A stretch of DNA of 64,000 bases, taken from NCBI GenBank assembly GCA_049289295.1, contig JBATLL010000093.1, positions 1 through 64,000 on the forward strand, written 5' to 3'. Within the stretch, counting starts at the first letter, position 1. The number at the start of each line of letters is the position of its first letter. Both the position numbers and the translations under genes were made by a program. The notes below the pieces were generated by a model, which did no database searches, was not told where the DNA came from, and worked only from the letters and a program-made list of their open reading frames with translations. This DNA is from BOKV01 sp049289295 (GTDB lineage Bacteria; Pseudomonadota; Alphaproteobacteria; Rhizobiales; Rhizobiaceae). Of this stretch, positions 24,789-31,987 are shown one piece after another.

Positions 24789-25364
24789 GTGGTACGGGGT
24801 ACAGTCTTGTCATTCACAACAATTGCCAGAGCGTCCGTTACTCTCGCCAGCAAGGCAACGAGGCTTTTCACTGCCACTTTGCTGCTCGCGGCTTCGCACG
24901 GCGCGATAGCCGGTGCGGTGACCAAGGGAGCGAGCGGCCTTCCATTGCCGCGTTACGCTTCCCTGAAATCCGAGCGGGTAAACATGCGCGTGGGCCCGGG
25001 CCGGGAGTACCAGGTCGAGTGGATGTATCTCAAACGCGGTCTGCCAGTCGAGATAATCCAGGAATATGACAATTGGAGAAAGGTGCGCGATCCGGAAGGC
25101 AACGAGGGCTGGATCATGCATTCGCTCCTGTCGGGTGATCGAACTGCAATCGTGACGCCCTGGCAGAAACGCACCGACATGGTGGAAATGCTCGATGCAC
25201 CCCAGCCATCGGCAAGACTGGTCGCGCGGATCGAATCCGGCGTCATCACTGCTGTTTCGAAATGTGAAAATGGCTGGTGTGAACTCAGTGCTGGACAGGC
25301 GTCAGGCTATGTTCGCCAGAATCAGTTGTGGGGTGTCTATCCCGACGAAACGCTGGACGACTGA
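24789..25364 (+). CDS. Secreted protein with bacterial SH3 domains
   Basis: The up to 191-aa protein has an N-terminal hydrophobic signal (about residues 24-42, ending near AIAGA). SH3-type units follow, visible as SERVNMRVGPGREYQVEWMY, NWRKVRDPEGNEGWIMHSLL and a second weaker copy ending in GWCELSAGQASGYVRQNQLWGVYP. Proteins of this kind act in the periplasm and probably bind peptidoglycan or other envelope partners. The start is uncertain: GTG at 24789 or TTG at 24807. It is divergent from the 2-hydroxyacid dehydrogenase and converges on irr with four bases between stops. Confidence 0.82.
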   Translation: MVRGTVLSFTTIARASVTLASKATRLFTATLLLAASHGAIAGAVTKGASGLPLPRYASLKSERVNMRVGPGREYQVEWMYLKRGLPVEIIQEYDNWRKVRDPEGNEGWIMHSLLSGDRTAIVTPWQKRTDMVEMLDAPQPSARLVARIESGVITAVSKCENGWCELSAGQASGYVRQNQLWGVYPDETLDD

Positions 25365-25368
25365 TCGT

Positions 25369-25791
25369 TCAACTGTTCCGCTGGCGCACGTGAACGATGA
25401 CGTCCACCCGGGCGACTTCCATGCCTTGCGGAGGTGATGGAAGGTTCTCGACGCGAATGAACCCATCCGGCATGTCGATGATCTCATTGCTTCCTTCCAG
25501 GAAGAAATGATGATGGTTTCCTGTGTTGGTATCGAAATAGGTCTTGGACGTATCAACCGCGATGGCTCTTAGCAACCCCGCATCGCTGAACTGGTGCAGC
25601 GTATTGTAGATCGTTGCCAGCGAAACAAGCACTCCTGCCGAAGTGGCTTCTTCAAAAAGCGTTTCTGCAGTGACATGCCTGTCACCCTTGGCAAAAAGGA
25701 GCCGGGCAAGCGCAATCCGCTGGCGAGTGGGGCGCAGCCCGCTGTCGCGCAGAAGCTTCTCGGTTTCCTCTTGCCTGCTCTCTATGTCCAT
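25369..25791 (-). CDS. irr: Iron response regulator Irr (Fur family)
   Basis: The 140-aa protein has a Fur-type winged helix (LRPTRQRIALARLLF, residues 19-33; HVTAETLFEEA; SLATIYNTLHQF) and the Irr histidine cluster NHHHFF (H93-H95) followed by the Irr-typical SNEIIDMP. It contains no cysteine, so it lacks both the zinc-binding CxxC of Fur and the N-terminal heme motif of the Bradyrhizobium protein. Irr binds ICE boxes when heme or iron is low and controls heme and iron genes in Rhizobiales. It is divergent from fabA, an arrangement conserved in this order. ATG 25791 is chosen over longer frames. Confidence 0.9.
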   Translation of the reverse strand: MDIESRQEETEKLLRDSGLRPTRQRIALARLLFAKGDRHVTAETLFEEATSAGVLVSLATIYNTLHQFSDAGLLRAIAVDTSKTYFDTNTGNHHHFFLEGSNEIIDMPDGFIRVENLPSPPQGMEVARVDVIVHVRQRNS

Positions 25792-26053
25792 CGAAAATCC
25801 AGTTGCGCGCACAGATTCGCGACCGCAATGATCGGATCGTTTGTACCTGGCGCAATATAGGTTTGTGATGGCGGCGCGGCAATAGACGGATTGTCGCTGA
25901 ATTTTCCGCTTTCCCGATGCATGTCCCGGGCCAGCAGACTGCCCGGCTCTTGAGGGTTTTCCACAGGCAAACTTTCTTTGGCCCTCGCGCAAGCCTGTGA
26001 TAAGAACTCGCCCTTGAGCGATAATGGCCGAATTGGCAGGAATGGGGAGGTCC

Positions 26054-26569
26054 ATGACAGAGCGGAAAAAGAGCTACAATTACGAAGAGTTGCTTGCCTG
26101 CGGGCGCTCAGAATTGTTTGGTCTGGGCAATGCACAGCTACCCGCTCCGCCTATGCTGATGTTCGACCGTATCACCGATGTTTCGGAAGATGGCGGCGAA
26201 TTCGGAAAAGGCTACATCCGGGCCGAACTCGACATCAAACCCGATCTCTGGTTCTTCCCCTGCCATTTCATCGACAATCCGATCATGCCGGGTTGCCTTG
26301 GTCTTGACGCAATGTGGCAGTTGACCGGCTTCTTCCTGGGCTGGCTTGGCGAACCGGGATACGGCATGGCGCTGTCTACCGGCGAAGTGAAGTTCAAGGG
26401 CATGGTGACGCCAAAGGTCAAGCTGGTCGAGTATGGAATCGACTTCAAGCGTGTCATGCGCGGCAGGCTGGTACTCGGCATCGCCGATGGCTGGCTCAAG
26501 GCTGACGGGGAAACCATCTATCGTGCAACTGACCTGAAGGTCGGTCTGTCGAAGGAAAAAGGTTCCTGA
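26054..26569 (+). CDS. fabA: 3-hydroxydecanoyl-ACP dehydratase/isomerase FabA
   Basis: The 171-aa hot-dog-fold enzyme has the active-site histidine in CHFIDNPIMPG (H71) and aspartate in LGLDAMWQ (D85). The PGCLGLDAMWQLTGFFLGW stretch is diagnostic of FabA rather than FabZ. It makes trans-2- and cis-3-decenoyl-ACP, the branch point for unsaturated fatty acids in type II synthesis. A strong GGGGAGG site precedes ATG 26054. fabB and fabI follow on the same strand, giving a complete unsaturated-fatty-acid module. Confidence 0.96.
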   Translation: MTERKKSYNYEELLACGRSELFGLGNAQLPAPPMLMFDRITDVSEDGGEFGKGYIRAELDIKPDLWFFPCHFIDNPIMPGCLGLDAMWQLTGFFLGWLGEPGYGMALSTGEVKFKGMVTPKVKLVEYGIDFKRVMRGRLVLGIADGWLKADGETIYRATDLKVGLSKEKGS

Positions 26570-26697
26570 TATTTCTCAACTGCCGGAGTTGTTGAATCGG
26601 ACGATTGGGGGTCCGTTTCTGCCGGCAGCTATTTCAACCCGCAGGCTGCCTGCCCAAAAGCGGCGAGCAGCTCATCTGAAACCGAGAGGGTTTTGTC

Positions 26698-27915
26698 ATG
26701 AAACGTGTGGTCGTGACCGGAATGGGCATTGTGTCGTCCATTGGCAACAATACGCAGGAGGTGCTCGCGTCCCTTCGCGAAGCGCGCTCCGGCATCCGGC
26801 ATGCCGAGGACTATGCCAAATACGGCTTCCGTTGCCAGGTTCACGGCGAACCGCAACTCGATCCGTTTGAAGTGCTTGACCGGCGCACGGCACGTTTCAT
26901 GGCAAAGGGAACCGCCTGGAACTACATCGCCATGCAGCAGGCGATACAGGATTCGGGCCTTGAAGCAGGCGACGTGGTCAATCCGCGCACCGGCATCATC
27001 ATGGGTTCGGGTGGGCCGTCCACACGCACGATCTTCGAAGCCGGCCTTGTCACCCAGGAAAAGGGTCCCAAGCGCATCGGACCGACGGCCGTTCCCAAGG
27101 CAATGAGTTCCACCGCCTCGGCAGTGCTTGCGACCCAGTTCGAAATCAAGGGCGTGAACTATTCGATCTCTTCGGCCTGTGCGACTTCCAATCATTGCAT
27201 TGGCAATGCCTACGAGACCATCCAGATCGGCAAGCAGGACATCATCTTTGCTGGCGGGTCGGAAGATCTCGACTGGACCATGTCCAACCTGTTCGATGCA
27301 ATGGGTGCCATGTCCTCGAAATTCAACGACAAGCCTTCAACCGCTTCGCGCGCCTACGACGCCAACCGCGATGGTTTCGTCATCGCTGGTGGGGCAGGCG
27401 TGCTGGTACTCGAAGAACTCGAACATGCCAGGGCCAGGGGCGCGCGTATCTATGGCGAGATCGTGGGTTACGGTGCCACATCGGATGGCTATGATATGGT
27501 TGCGCCGTCTGGCGAGGGGGCCATTCGCTGCATGAAGATGGCGCTTTCCACGGTCAATGATCCGATCGACTACATCAATCCGCACGCGACATCGACGCCA
27601 GTGGGCGACCAGAAGGAAATGGAAGCCATTCGGGAAGTATTCGGCGAAAACTGTCCGCCGATTTCCGCGACCAAGTCCCTGACCGGCCATTCTCTGGGTG
27701 CAACCGGCGTACAGGAAGCAATCTATTCACTCCTCATGATGAACAATGGATTCATCTGCGAAAGCGCGCATATCGAGGAACTGGATCCCGCCTTCGCTGA
27801 CATGAATATCGTACGTTCGCGCATTGATGGTGCAAAACTGAACACGGTGCTTTCCAATTCCTTCGGATTTGGCGGCACGAATGCAACATTGGCGATGCAG
27901 CGCTACAACGGCTGA
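26698..27915 (+). CDS. fabB: 3-oxoacyl-ACP synthase I (FabB)
   Basis: The 405-aa thiolase-fold condensing enzyme has the nucleophile cysteine in SISSACATSNH (C161) and two catalytic histidines in NPHATSTPVGD (near 298) and KSLTGHSLGATG (near 330). The C-terminal NSFGFGGTNATL loop is typical. It elongates cis-3-decenoyl-ACP produced by FabA and is therefore needed for unsaturated fatty acids. It starts 128 bases after fabA, a gap with no obvious terminator, and fabI follows 10 bases after its stop. Confidence 0.95.
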   Translation: MKRVVVTGMGIVSSIGNNTQEVLASLREARSGIRHAEDYAKYGFRCQVHGEPQLDPFEVLDRRTARFMAKGTAWNYIAMQQAIQDSGLEAGDVVNPRTGIIMGSGGPSTRTIFEAGLVTQEKGPKRIGPTAVPKAMSSTASAVLATQFEIKGVNYSISSACATSNHCIGNAYETIQIGKQDIIFAGGSEDLDWTMSNLFDAMGAMSSKFNDKPSTASRAYDANRDGFVIAGGAGVLVLEELEHARARGARIYGEIVGYGATSDGYDMVAPSGEGAIRCMKMALSTVNDPIDYINPHATSTPVGDQKEMEAIREVFGENCPPISATKSLTGHSLGATGVQEAIYSLLMMNNGFICESAHIEELDPAFADMNIVRSRIDGAKLNTVLSNSFGFGGTNATLAMQRYNG

Positions 27916-27925
27916 GGGATTGGTA

Positions 27926-28732
27926 ATGACGGGTTTGATGGCCGGAAAGCGGGGACTGGTGATGGGAGTGGCCAATGACCACTCGATCGCCTGGGGGATC
28001 GCCAGGAAACTTGCCGATGAGGGGGCCGAACTGGCTTTCACCTATCAGGGCGAGGCATTCGGAAAGCGCGTCAAGCCACTGGCCGACAGTGTCGGTTCCG
28101 ACATTCTTCTACCCTGCGATGTCGAGGATATTGCTACAGTCGATGCAGTGTTCGATGAATTGCACTCGCGGTGGGGCAGGCTCGATTTCCTTGTTCATGC
28201 GATCGCGTTTTCTGACAAGAATGAACTGAAGGGTCTCTACGCCAACACGACGAGAGCAAACTTCGTGCGCTCGATGGTCATATCCTGCTTTTCGTTCACC
28301 GAGGTTGCTGCCCGCGCAGCAGCGATGATGGACAAGGGCGGATCGATGATCACGCTGACTTATGGCGGGTCGACCCGTGTCATGCCGAACTACAACGTGA
28401 TGGGTGTGGCCAAGGCGGCGCTTGAGGCAAGCGTCCGCTATCTCGCCAATGATTTTGGCGGTCAGGCAATCAGGGTCAACGCGATATCGGCGGGTCCTGT
28501 GCGTACGCTGGCAGGAGCGGGCGTGGCCGATGCGCGCTTGATGTTCAACTACCAGAAGCGAAACGCACCGCTGCGCCGCACGGTCGAGATCGAGGAGATT
28601 GGCGGGTCTGCCCTCTATCTCCTGTCCGATCTATCCAGCGGCGTGACGGGTGAGATTCATTTCGTCGATTCTGGCTACTCGACGATTTCGATGCCGCGTA
28701 CCGAGGAACTGAAGTCCATCGATCGCGAATAG
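27926..28732 (+). CDS. fabI: Enoyl-ACP reductase [NADH] (FabI)
   Basis: The 268-aa SDR-type reductase carries out the last step of each elongation cycle. It shows the FabI signature: GVANDHSIAWGIA at residues 14-26, LVHAIAFSD near 89-97, LTYGGSTRVMPNYN and the Y156-x6-K163 catalytic pair (YNVMGVAK). SAGPVRTLAGAGV follows. The Tyr/Lys spacing of six fits FabI rather than FabV. GAGGG lies seven bases before ATG 27926, overlapping the end of fabB, so fabB and fabI are one transcript. Confidence 0.95.
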   Translation: MTGLMAGKRGLVMGVANDHSIAWGIARKLADEGAELAFTYQGEAFGKRVKPLADSVGSDILLPCDVEDIATVDAVFDELHSRWGRLDFLVHAIAFSDKNELKGLYANTTRANFVRSMVISCFSFTEVAARAAAMMDKGGSMITLTYGGSTRVMPNYNVMGVAKAALEASVRYLANDFGGQAIRVNAISAGPVRTLAGAGVADARLMFNYQKRNAPLRRTVEIEEIGGSALYLLSDLSSGVTGEIHFVDSGYSTISMPRTEELKSIDRE

Positions 28733-28782
28733 GTGCGAGCGCCGCTTCACGGCAAGGCCATTGCCGTTTTCCTGCAGCAGGA

Positions 28783-28796
28783 TTGATCCCGATCAA
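28783..28796. promoter_or_regulatory. FNR/FixK-type box (TTGAT-N4-ATCAA)
   Basis: TTGATCCCGATCAA is a perfect match to the dyad bound by FNR, FnrL, FixK and Anr proteins. It is centred 65 bases before the ATG of the DUF6455-like gene and 50 bases after the fabI stop, so it fits an activator site for the downstream three-gene cassette. If bound in the usual -41.5 position, transcription would start near 28831. Low-oxygen control is inference from the family of regulators. Confidence 0.78.
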
Positions 28797-28854
28797 CGCA
28801 AAAATGCGCGCGTTGGAACATCCTTTGACAAACAGCCACAAAGAGGATGCTGAG

Positions 28855-29121
28855 ATGGGTATCGTGAGCGGACTTGCAAGGCATTTTGACCTGATGTGCC
28901 GAATGGCGTGGACGACTGGTGTGGTTCAGGAAGGTGGCCTGTATCAGGCAGGCGGAAGCGATCTGAAAGCTGCAATGATGCGATGCGCGGGATGTCACAA
29001 TGAAGCGGCATGTCGCGAATGGCTGGCGGATGCGCGCGACCGCGCAAATCCACCGGCATTCTGCGCCAATGCGGGATATTTCCGCCAGATCCAGGCCCAG
29101 CAGCATCCAGTTAGCGGATAG
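28855..29121 (+). CDS. Small DUF6455-like cysteine protein
   Basis: The 88-aa soluble protein has a central MMRCAGCHNEAACREWL pattern (residues 41-57) with cysteines C44, C47 and C53, and another at C70 in PAFCANAGYF. Met-rich MxxRC..C..C arrangements like this match the DUF6455 family, whose function is unknown. There is no signal peptide. GAGGA lies nine bases upstream of ATG 28855. It is the first gene behind the FNR-type box, and the YeeE/YedE gene begins two bases after its stop, so the two are translationally coupled. Confidence 0.75.
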   Translation: MGIVSGLARHFDLMCRMAWTTGVVQEGGLYQAGGSDLKAAMMRCAGCHNEAACREWLADARDRANPPAFCANAGYFRQIQAQQHPVSG

Positions 29122-29123
29122 CC

Positions 29124-30230
29124 ATGCAAGCCTTCCTGCAATCGGTCGGCGAGAGGATCGGCGATCCGACCACGGCAGCGCTTGGCGGTCTTCTGACCGG
29201 GCTGATCTTTGGCGCATTTGCGCAGCAGAGCCGTTTCTGCCTGCGTTCGGCCTGTATCGAATTCTGGCATTTCCAGCCGGGTAGGAAGTTTGCCATCTGG
29301 CTCGTCGCCTTTTCCTCGGCGCTGATCCTTACCCAGGTTCAGATGCTGGCAGGTACGCTGGACCCGGGCTCGATCCGCCAACTGGCGACGACCGGATCGC
29401 TGTCGGGCGCGATCATCGGTGGCGCACTTTTCGGCACAGGCATGGTTCTGGCGCGCGGATGTGCAAGCCGACTGCTTGTCCTGTCTGCAACGGGCAACCT
29501 CAGGGCGCTGGTTGCAGGCCTGATCCTGACAGTGTTTGCTCAGGCCTCACTCACCGGCATTCTCTCCCCCTTGCGCGCACGCCTTTCCGCCATCTGGCTG
29601 ATTGGCGCGGAAGAACGCGACCTAGCAACCATGTTGCCGCATGCGTTTCCGCTGATGGCCGGAATTGTGATCATCCTTGCGGGTCTGCTGCTGGCCTGGA
29701 GAACCAAGACACGCCCCTGGCTGATTGTCGCAGCATCGCTGACTGGTTCCGCCGTGGCGCTTGGCTGGTGGCTGACATCCTGGCACGCTTCCTGGACCTT
29801 CGATCTCGTCGCCGTCAAGAGCGTCTCCTTTACAGGTCCCTCCGCTGACACACTGATGGCCCTGATCACGCAACCGGCGGTCCCGCTGACCTTCGACACG
29901 GGACTGGTTCCAGGCGTCTTTGCCGGATCGTTCCTTGCCGCCATGCTGACGCGCGAGTTCAAGTGGCAGACATTCGATGCGGGAACCGGCATGGTGCGAT
30001 ATCTGGCTGGTGCTGTTCTGATGGGGTTTGGCGGCATGCTGGCTGGCGGATGCGCTGTTGGCGCGGGCGTCACGGGTGGCTCGGTCATGGCGCTTACCGC
30101 ATGGATCGCTCTGTTGTTCATGTGGCTTTCCGCAGGCCTTGCGGATGCGTTGCTGGACAGGCGCGCTGACAGCGCAGCACCGCTTGCCCGTTTGACCCAG
30201 ATCAAGGATGCACCCGCGACAGCGGAATAG
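29124..30230 (+). CDS. YeeE/YedE-family thiosulfate/sulfur-species transporter
   Basis: The 368-aa membrane protein has about nine or more hydrophobic segments. Conserved cysteines in family positions are C39 (RFCLRSAC), C44, C113 (ARGCASRLL) and C310 (GGCAVGAGVTGGS). The two GxGxxxxxGC-type repeats (GTGMVLARGC and GFGGMLAGGC) are the inverted halves of the YeeE fold, in which cysteines pass thiosulfate through the membrane. It is cotranscribed with DUF6455-like and DUF302 genes behind an FNR-type box. Import of thiosulfate or a persulfide-like species is likely; the exact substrate is inference. Confidence 0.88.
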   Translation: MQAFLQSVGERIGDPTTAALGGLLTGLIFGAFAQQSRFCLRSACIEFWHFQPGRKFAIWLVAFSSALILTQVQMLAGTLDPGSIRQLATTGSLSGAIIGGALFGTGMVLARGCASRLLVLSATGNLRALVAGLILTVFAQASLTGILSPLRARLSAIWLIGAEERDLATMLPHAFPLMAGIVIILAGLLLAWRTKTRPWLIVAASLTGSAVALGWWLTSWHASWTFDLVAVKSVSFTGPSADTLMALITQPAVPLTFDTGLVPGVFAGSFLAAMLTREFKWQTFDAGTGMVRYLAGAVLMGFGGMLAGGCAVGAGVTGGSVMALTAWIALLFMWLSAGLADALLDRRADSAAPLARLTQIKDAPATAE

Positions 30231-30268
30231 ACTTCACGTCAATTGGAACCAGAAGCTTCGGAGGCAAG

Positions 30269-30751
30269 ATGTTGGGAAGAATCGGAATCTCTGCAATCTC
30301 CCTCGTCGCTGCCAGCGCGATGGCCGCAACATCGGCCTTTGCCGAGGACAGGTCAGCTGGTTATGTCAGCTTCGACACGAAGGCAGATTTTGGTGACGTG
30401 GTGGCCGATCTGCAGGATTCCATAGTCAACAAGGGTCTGGTGATCGACTATGTCGGGCACGTCTCCGACATGCTGACAAGGACGTCCGAGGCAGCTGGTA
30501 CATCCAACCCCTACGCGAATGCGATCTACCTGCAATTCTGCTCTTCAGCCAGGACACATGCAGCAGTCGCCGTTGATCCACGCAACATCGCCATGTGCCC
30601 CTATGTCGTCTTCGCCTATGAGGAAGCGGTAAAACCGGGCGTGGTGAACGTAGGCTTCCGCAGGCCGATCACTACCAGCGAAAACCCATCGGCCGAGCTT
30701 GCCGAGGTTGAAGCCCTGCTTGAGGAGATTGTCACGGATTCATTGCAGTAA
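30269..30751 (+). CDS. Secreted DUF302-family protein
   Basis: The 160-aa protein has a signal peptide (residues 1-25, cleavage after AFA) and a DUF302 domain. The domain shows the usual alternation YVSFDTKADFGDVVADLQDSI, LVIDYVGHVSDML and PRNIAMCPYVVFAYE. Two cysteines (QFCSS and AMCPY) could form a disulfide or bind sulfur or a metal. DUF302 proteins frequently accompany sulfur-oxidation and YeeE-type genes; function unknown. It starts 38 bases after the transporter and is the last gene before a strong terminator. The GGAGG ribosome site (AAGCTTCGGAGGC) is clear. Confidence 0.88.
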   Translation: MLGRIGISAISLVAASAMAATSAFAEDRSAGYVSFDTKADFGDVVADLQDSIVNKGLVIDYVGHVSDMLTRTSEAAGTSNPYANAIYLQFCSSARTHAAVAVDPRNIAMCPYVVFAYEEAVKPGVVNVGFRRPITTSENPSAELAEVEALLEEIVTDSLQ

Positions 30752-30805
30752 GGAACCCTCCCTCCCCGCATTCCCGTCACACACAGCGAGGATACTGCAG
30801 TGATA

Positions 30806-30835
30806 GCGCCCGGCCTGGCCGGGCGCTTCTTTTTC
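30806..30835 (+). terminator. Rho-independent terminator of the YeeE/DUF302 cassette
   Basis: GCGCCCGGCC and GGCCGGGCGC form a 10-bp GC stem around one base (in practice a small loop), followed by TTCTTTTTCT. It lies 54 bases after the DUF302 stop and directly abuts the rsmC stop on the other strand, so it ends the rightward transcript. Confidence 0.93.
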
Positions 30836-31833
30836 TAGCGCCACGCTTCGAAGATCTTGAAGCCGCCGCCTTCCTCGATCTTTTCCATGCGCCTGAAGCC
30901 AGCCGTGAGTGTCTGTTCATAGGGCAGGTTACGATTGGCGACCACCAGCAGGCGCCCTCCCGGCTTCAGTGCGGCAGAAGCGGCTTGAATGAAGGCGATG
31001 CCGATGGCTGGATCCGCAGCGCGCGCGAAATGGAAGGGCGGGTTCATGATTATCCTGTCAAATCGGCGGGCAACCGCTTCCGTGGTCAGGTCCTGCCAGT
31101 GAAAGGCGAGTTTGGCCTGCGACCCAGCGCGGGCAAGGTTGATGCGGGCGGCAGCCAGCGAACGCCAATCCGCCTCGAAACTTTCCAGCGAGACGATTGC
31201 GCTGCAGCGCTGCAATGCCTGCACGCCCAGATATCCCCAGCCAGCGCCAAAATCGGCAACAGCACCTTCAAGCTTGCCAAAAAAATGGTCTGCCAGCATG
31301 ACGGATGCGGGATCGGGACCGTCAGCGGAAAAACCACCGGCTGCAGTAACATAAATGCCCTGCTCAACCTGTGGCATCGGCGCAATGTCGTCTGCGACCC
31401 ACTCGGCGGGTCTCCTGAACCACATGGCGATACCGTGATGCTTTGAAGCATGGTCAAGGTCTGCGACATGGCGGGCAAGAAGCTTGCGAAAAGAGGATGC
31501 TCCTTGTGTCTTGCCACCTGCAATCACGATCATTCCGCCAGGACGCACGGCTCGCAGCACACCCTGCAGGCGCAACAGATTGTCATCGCGACTGCGTCCC
31601 ATGAGCATGAGCGCGCCTTCAAGGTCCGCCATGTCATCTTGCATTTCAGCAAAGACTCGCCATCCAGCCTTTTCCAGCGCGAGGAAATGGGGCCTGAAAC
31701 CCTGGACGCACAAAAACTCCGCGCTGAACCCTTCTGGCGGGACCATTTCATGCAGGGCCCCCGAGAAAAGCCAGCGCTCTCCCGCTTTCGGATAATCGAT
31801 GAGACCGGCATTGAATGGGTGGAACAGGGGCAT
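30835..31833 (-). CDS. rsmC: 16S rRNA (guanine-N2) methyltransferase RsmC/RlmG type
   Basis: The 332-aa protein has two methyltransferase-like domains, as in RsmC. The N-terminal half is degenerate, and the C-terminal half has an SAM-binding VADFGAGWGYLGVQAL (near residues 190-206) and the catalytic NPPFHFA motif (near 265) of N2-guanine methyltransferases. It would methylate G1207 of 16S rRNA (RsmC) or a 23S position (RlmG). The C-terminal half fits RsmC length. It stands alone, 154 bases downstream of pnp on the same strand. Confidence 0.85.
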   Translation of the reverse strand: MPLFHPFNAGLIDYPKAGERWLFSGALHEMVPPEGFSAEFLCVQGFRPHFLALEKAGWRVFAEMQDDMADLEGALMLMGRSRDDNLLRLQGVLRAVRPGGMIVIAGGKTQGASSFRKLLARHVADLDHASKHHGIAMWFRRPAEWVADDIAPMPQVEQGIYVTAAGGFSADGPDPASVMLADHFFGKLEGAVADFGAGWGYLGVQALQRCSAIVSLESFEADWRSLAAARINLARAGSQAKLAFHWQDLTTEAVARRFDRIIMNPPFHFARAADPAIGIAFIQAASAALKPGGRLLVVANRNLPYEQTLTAGFRRMEKIEEGGGFKIFEAWR

Positions 31834-31931
31834 GAAGGCTGATTAGCGCAGTGCTGGTGATCAGGGAAGGGGCGAGATGCTCGAGTGGGCCTCGGTTGGA
31901 GACACGGCTGCCACTTGGTCATCAGGAAAGG

Positions 31932-31960
31932 AAAAAGGCCGGACGATACCGCCCGGCCTT
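31932..31960 (-). terminator. Rho-independent terminator of pnp
   Basis: On the minus strand, AAGGCCGG and CCGGCCTT pair across about ten bases, followed by a T-run (A-run at 31932-31936 on the plus strand). It is 28 bases after the pnp stop, so it ends the rpsO-pnp transcript. Confidence 0.9.
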
Positions 31961-31987
31961 CCAATTGCTTCAAATCCGGGCCGACGT

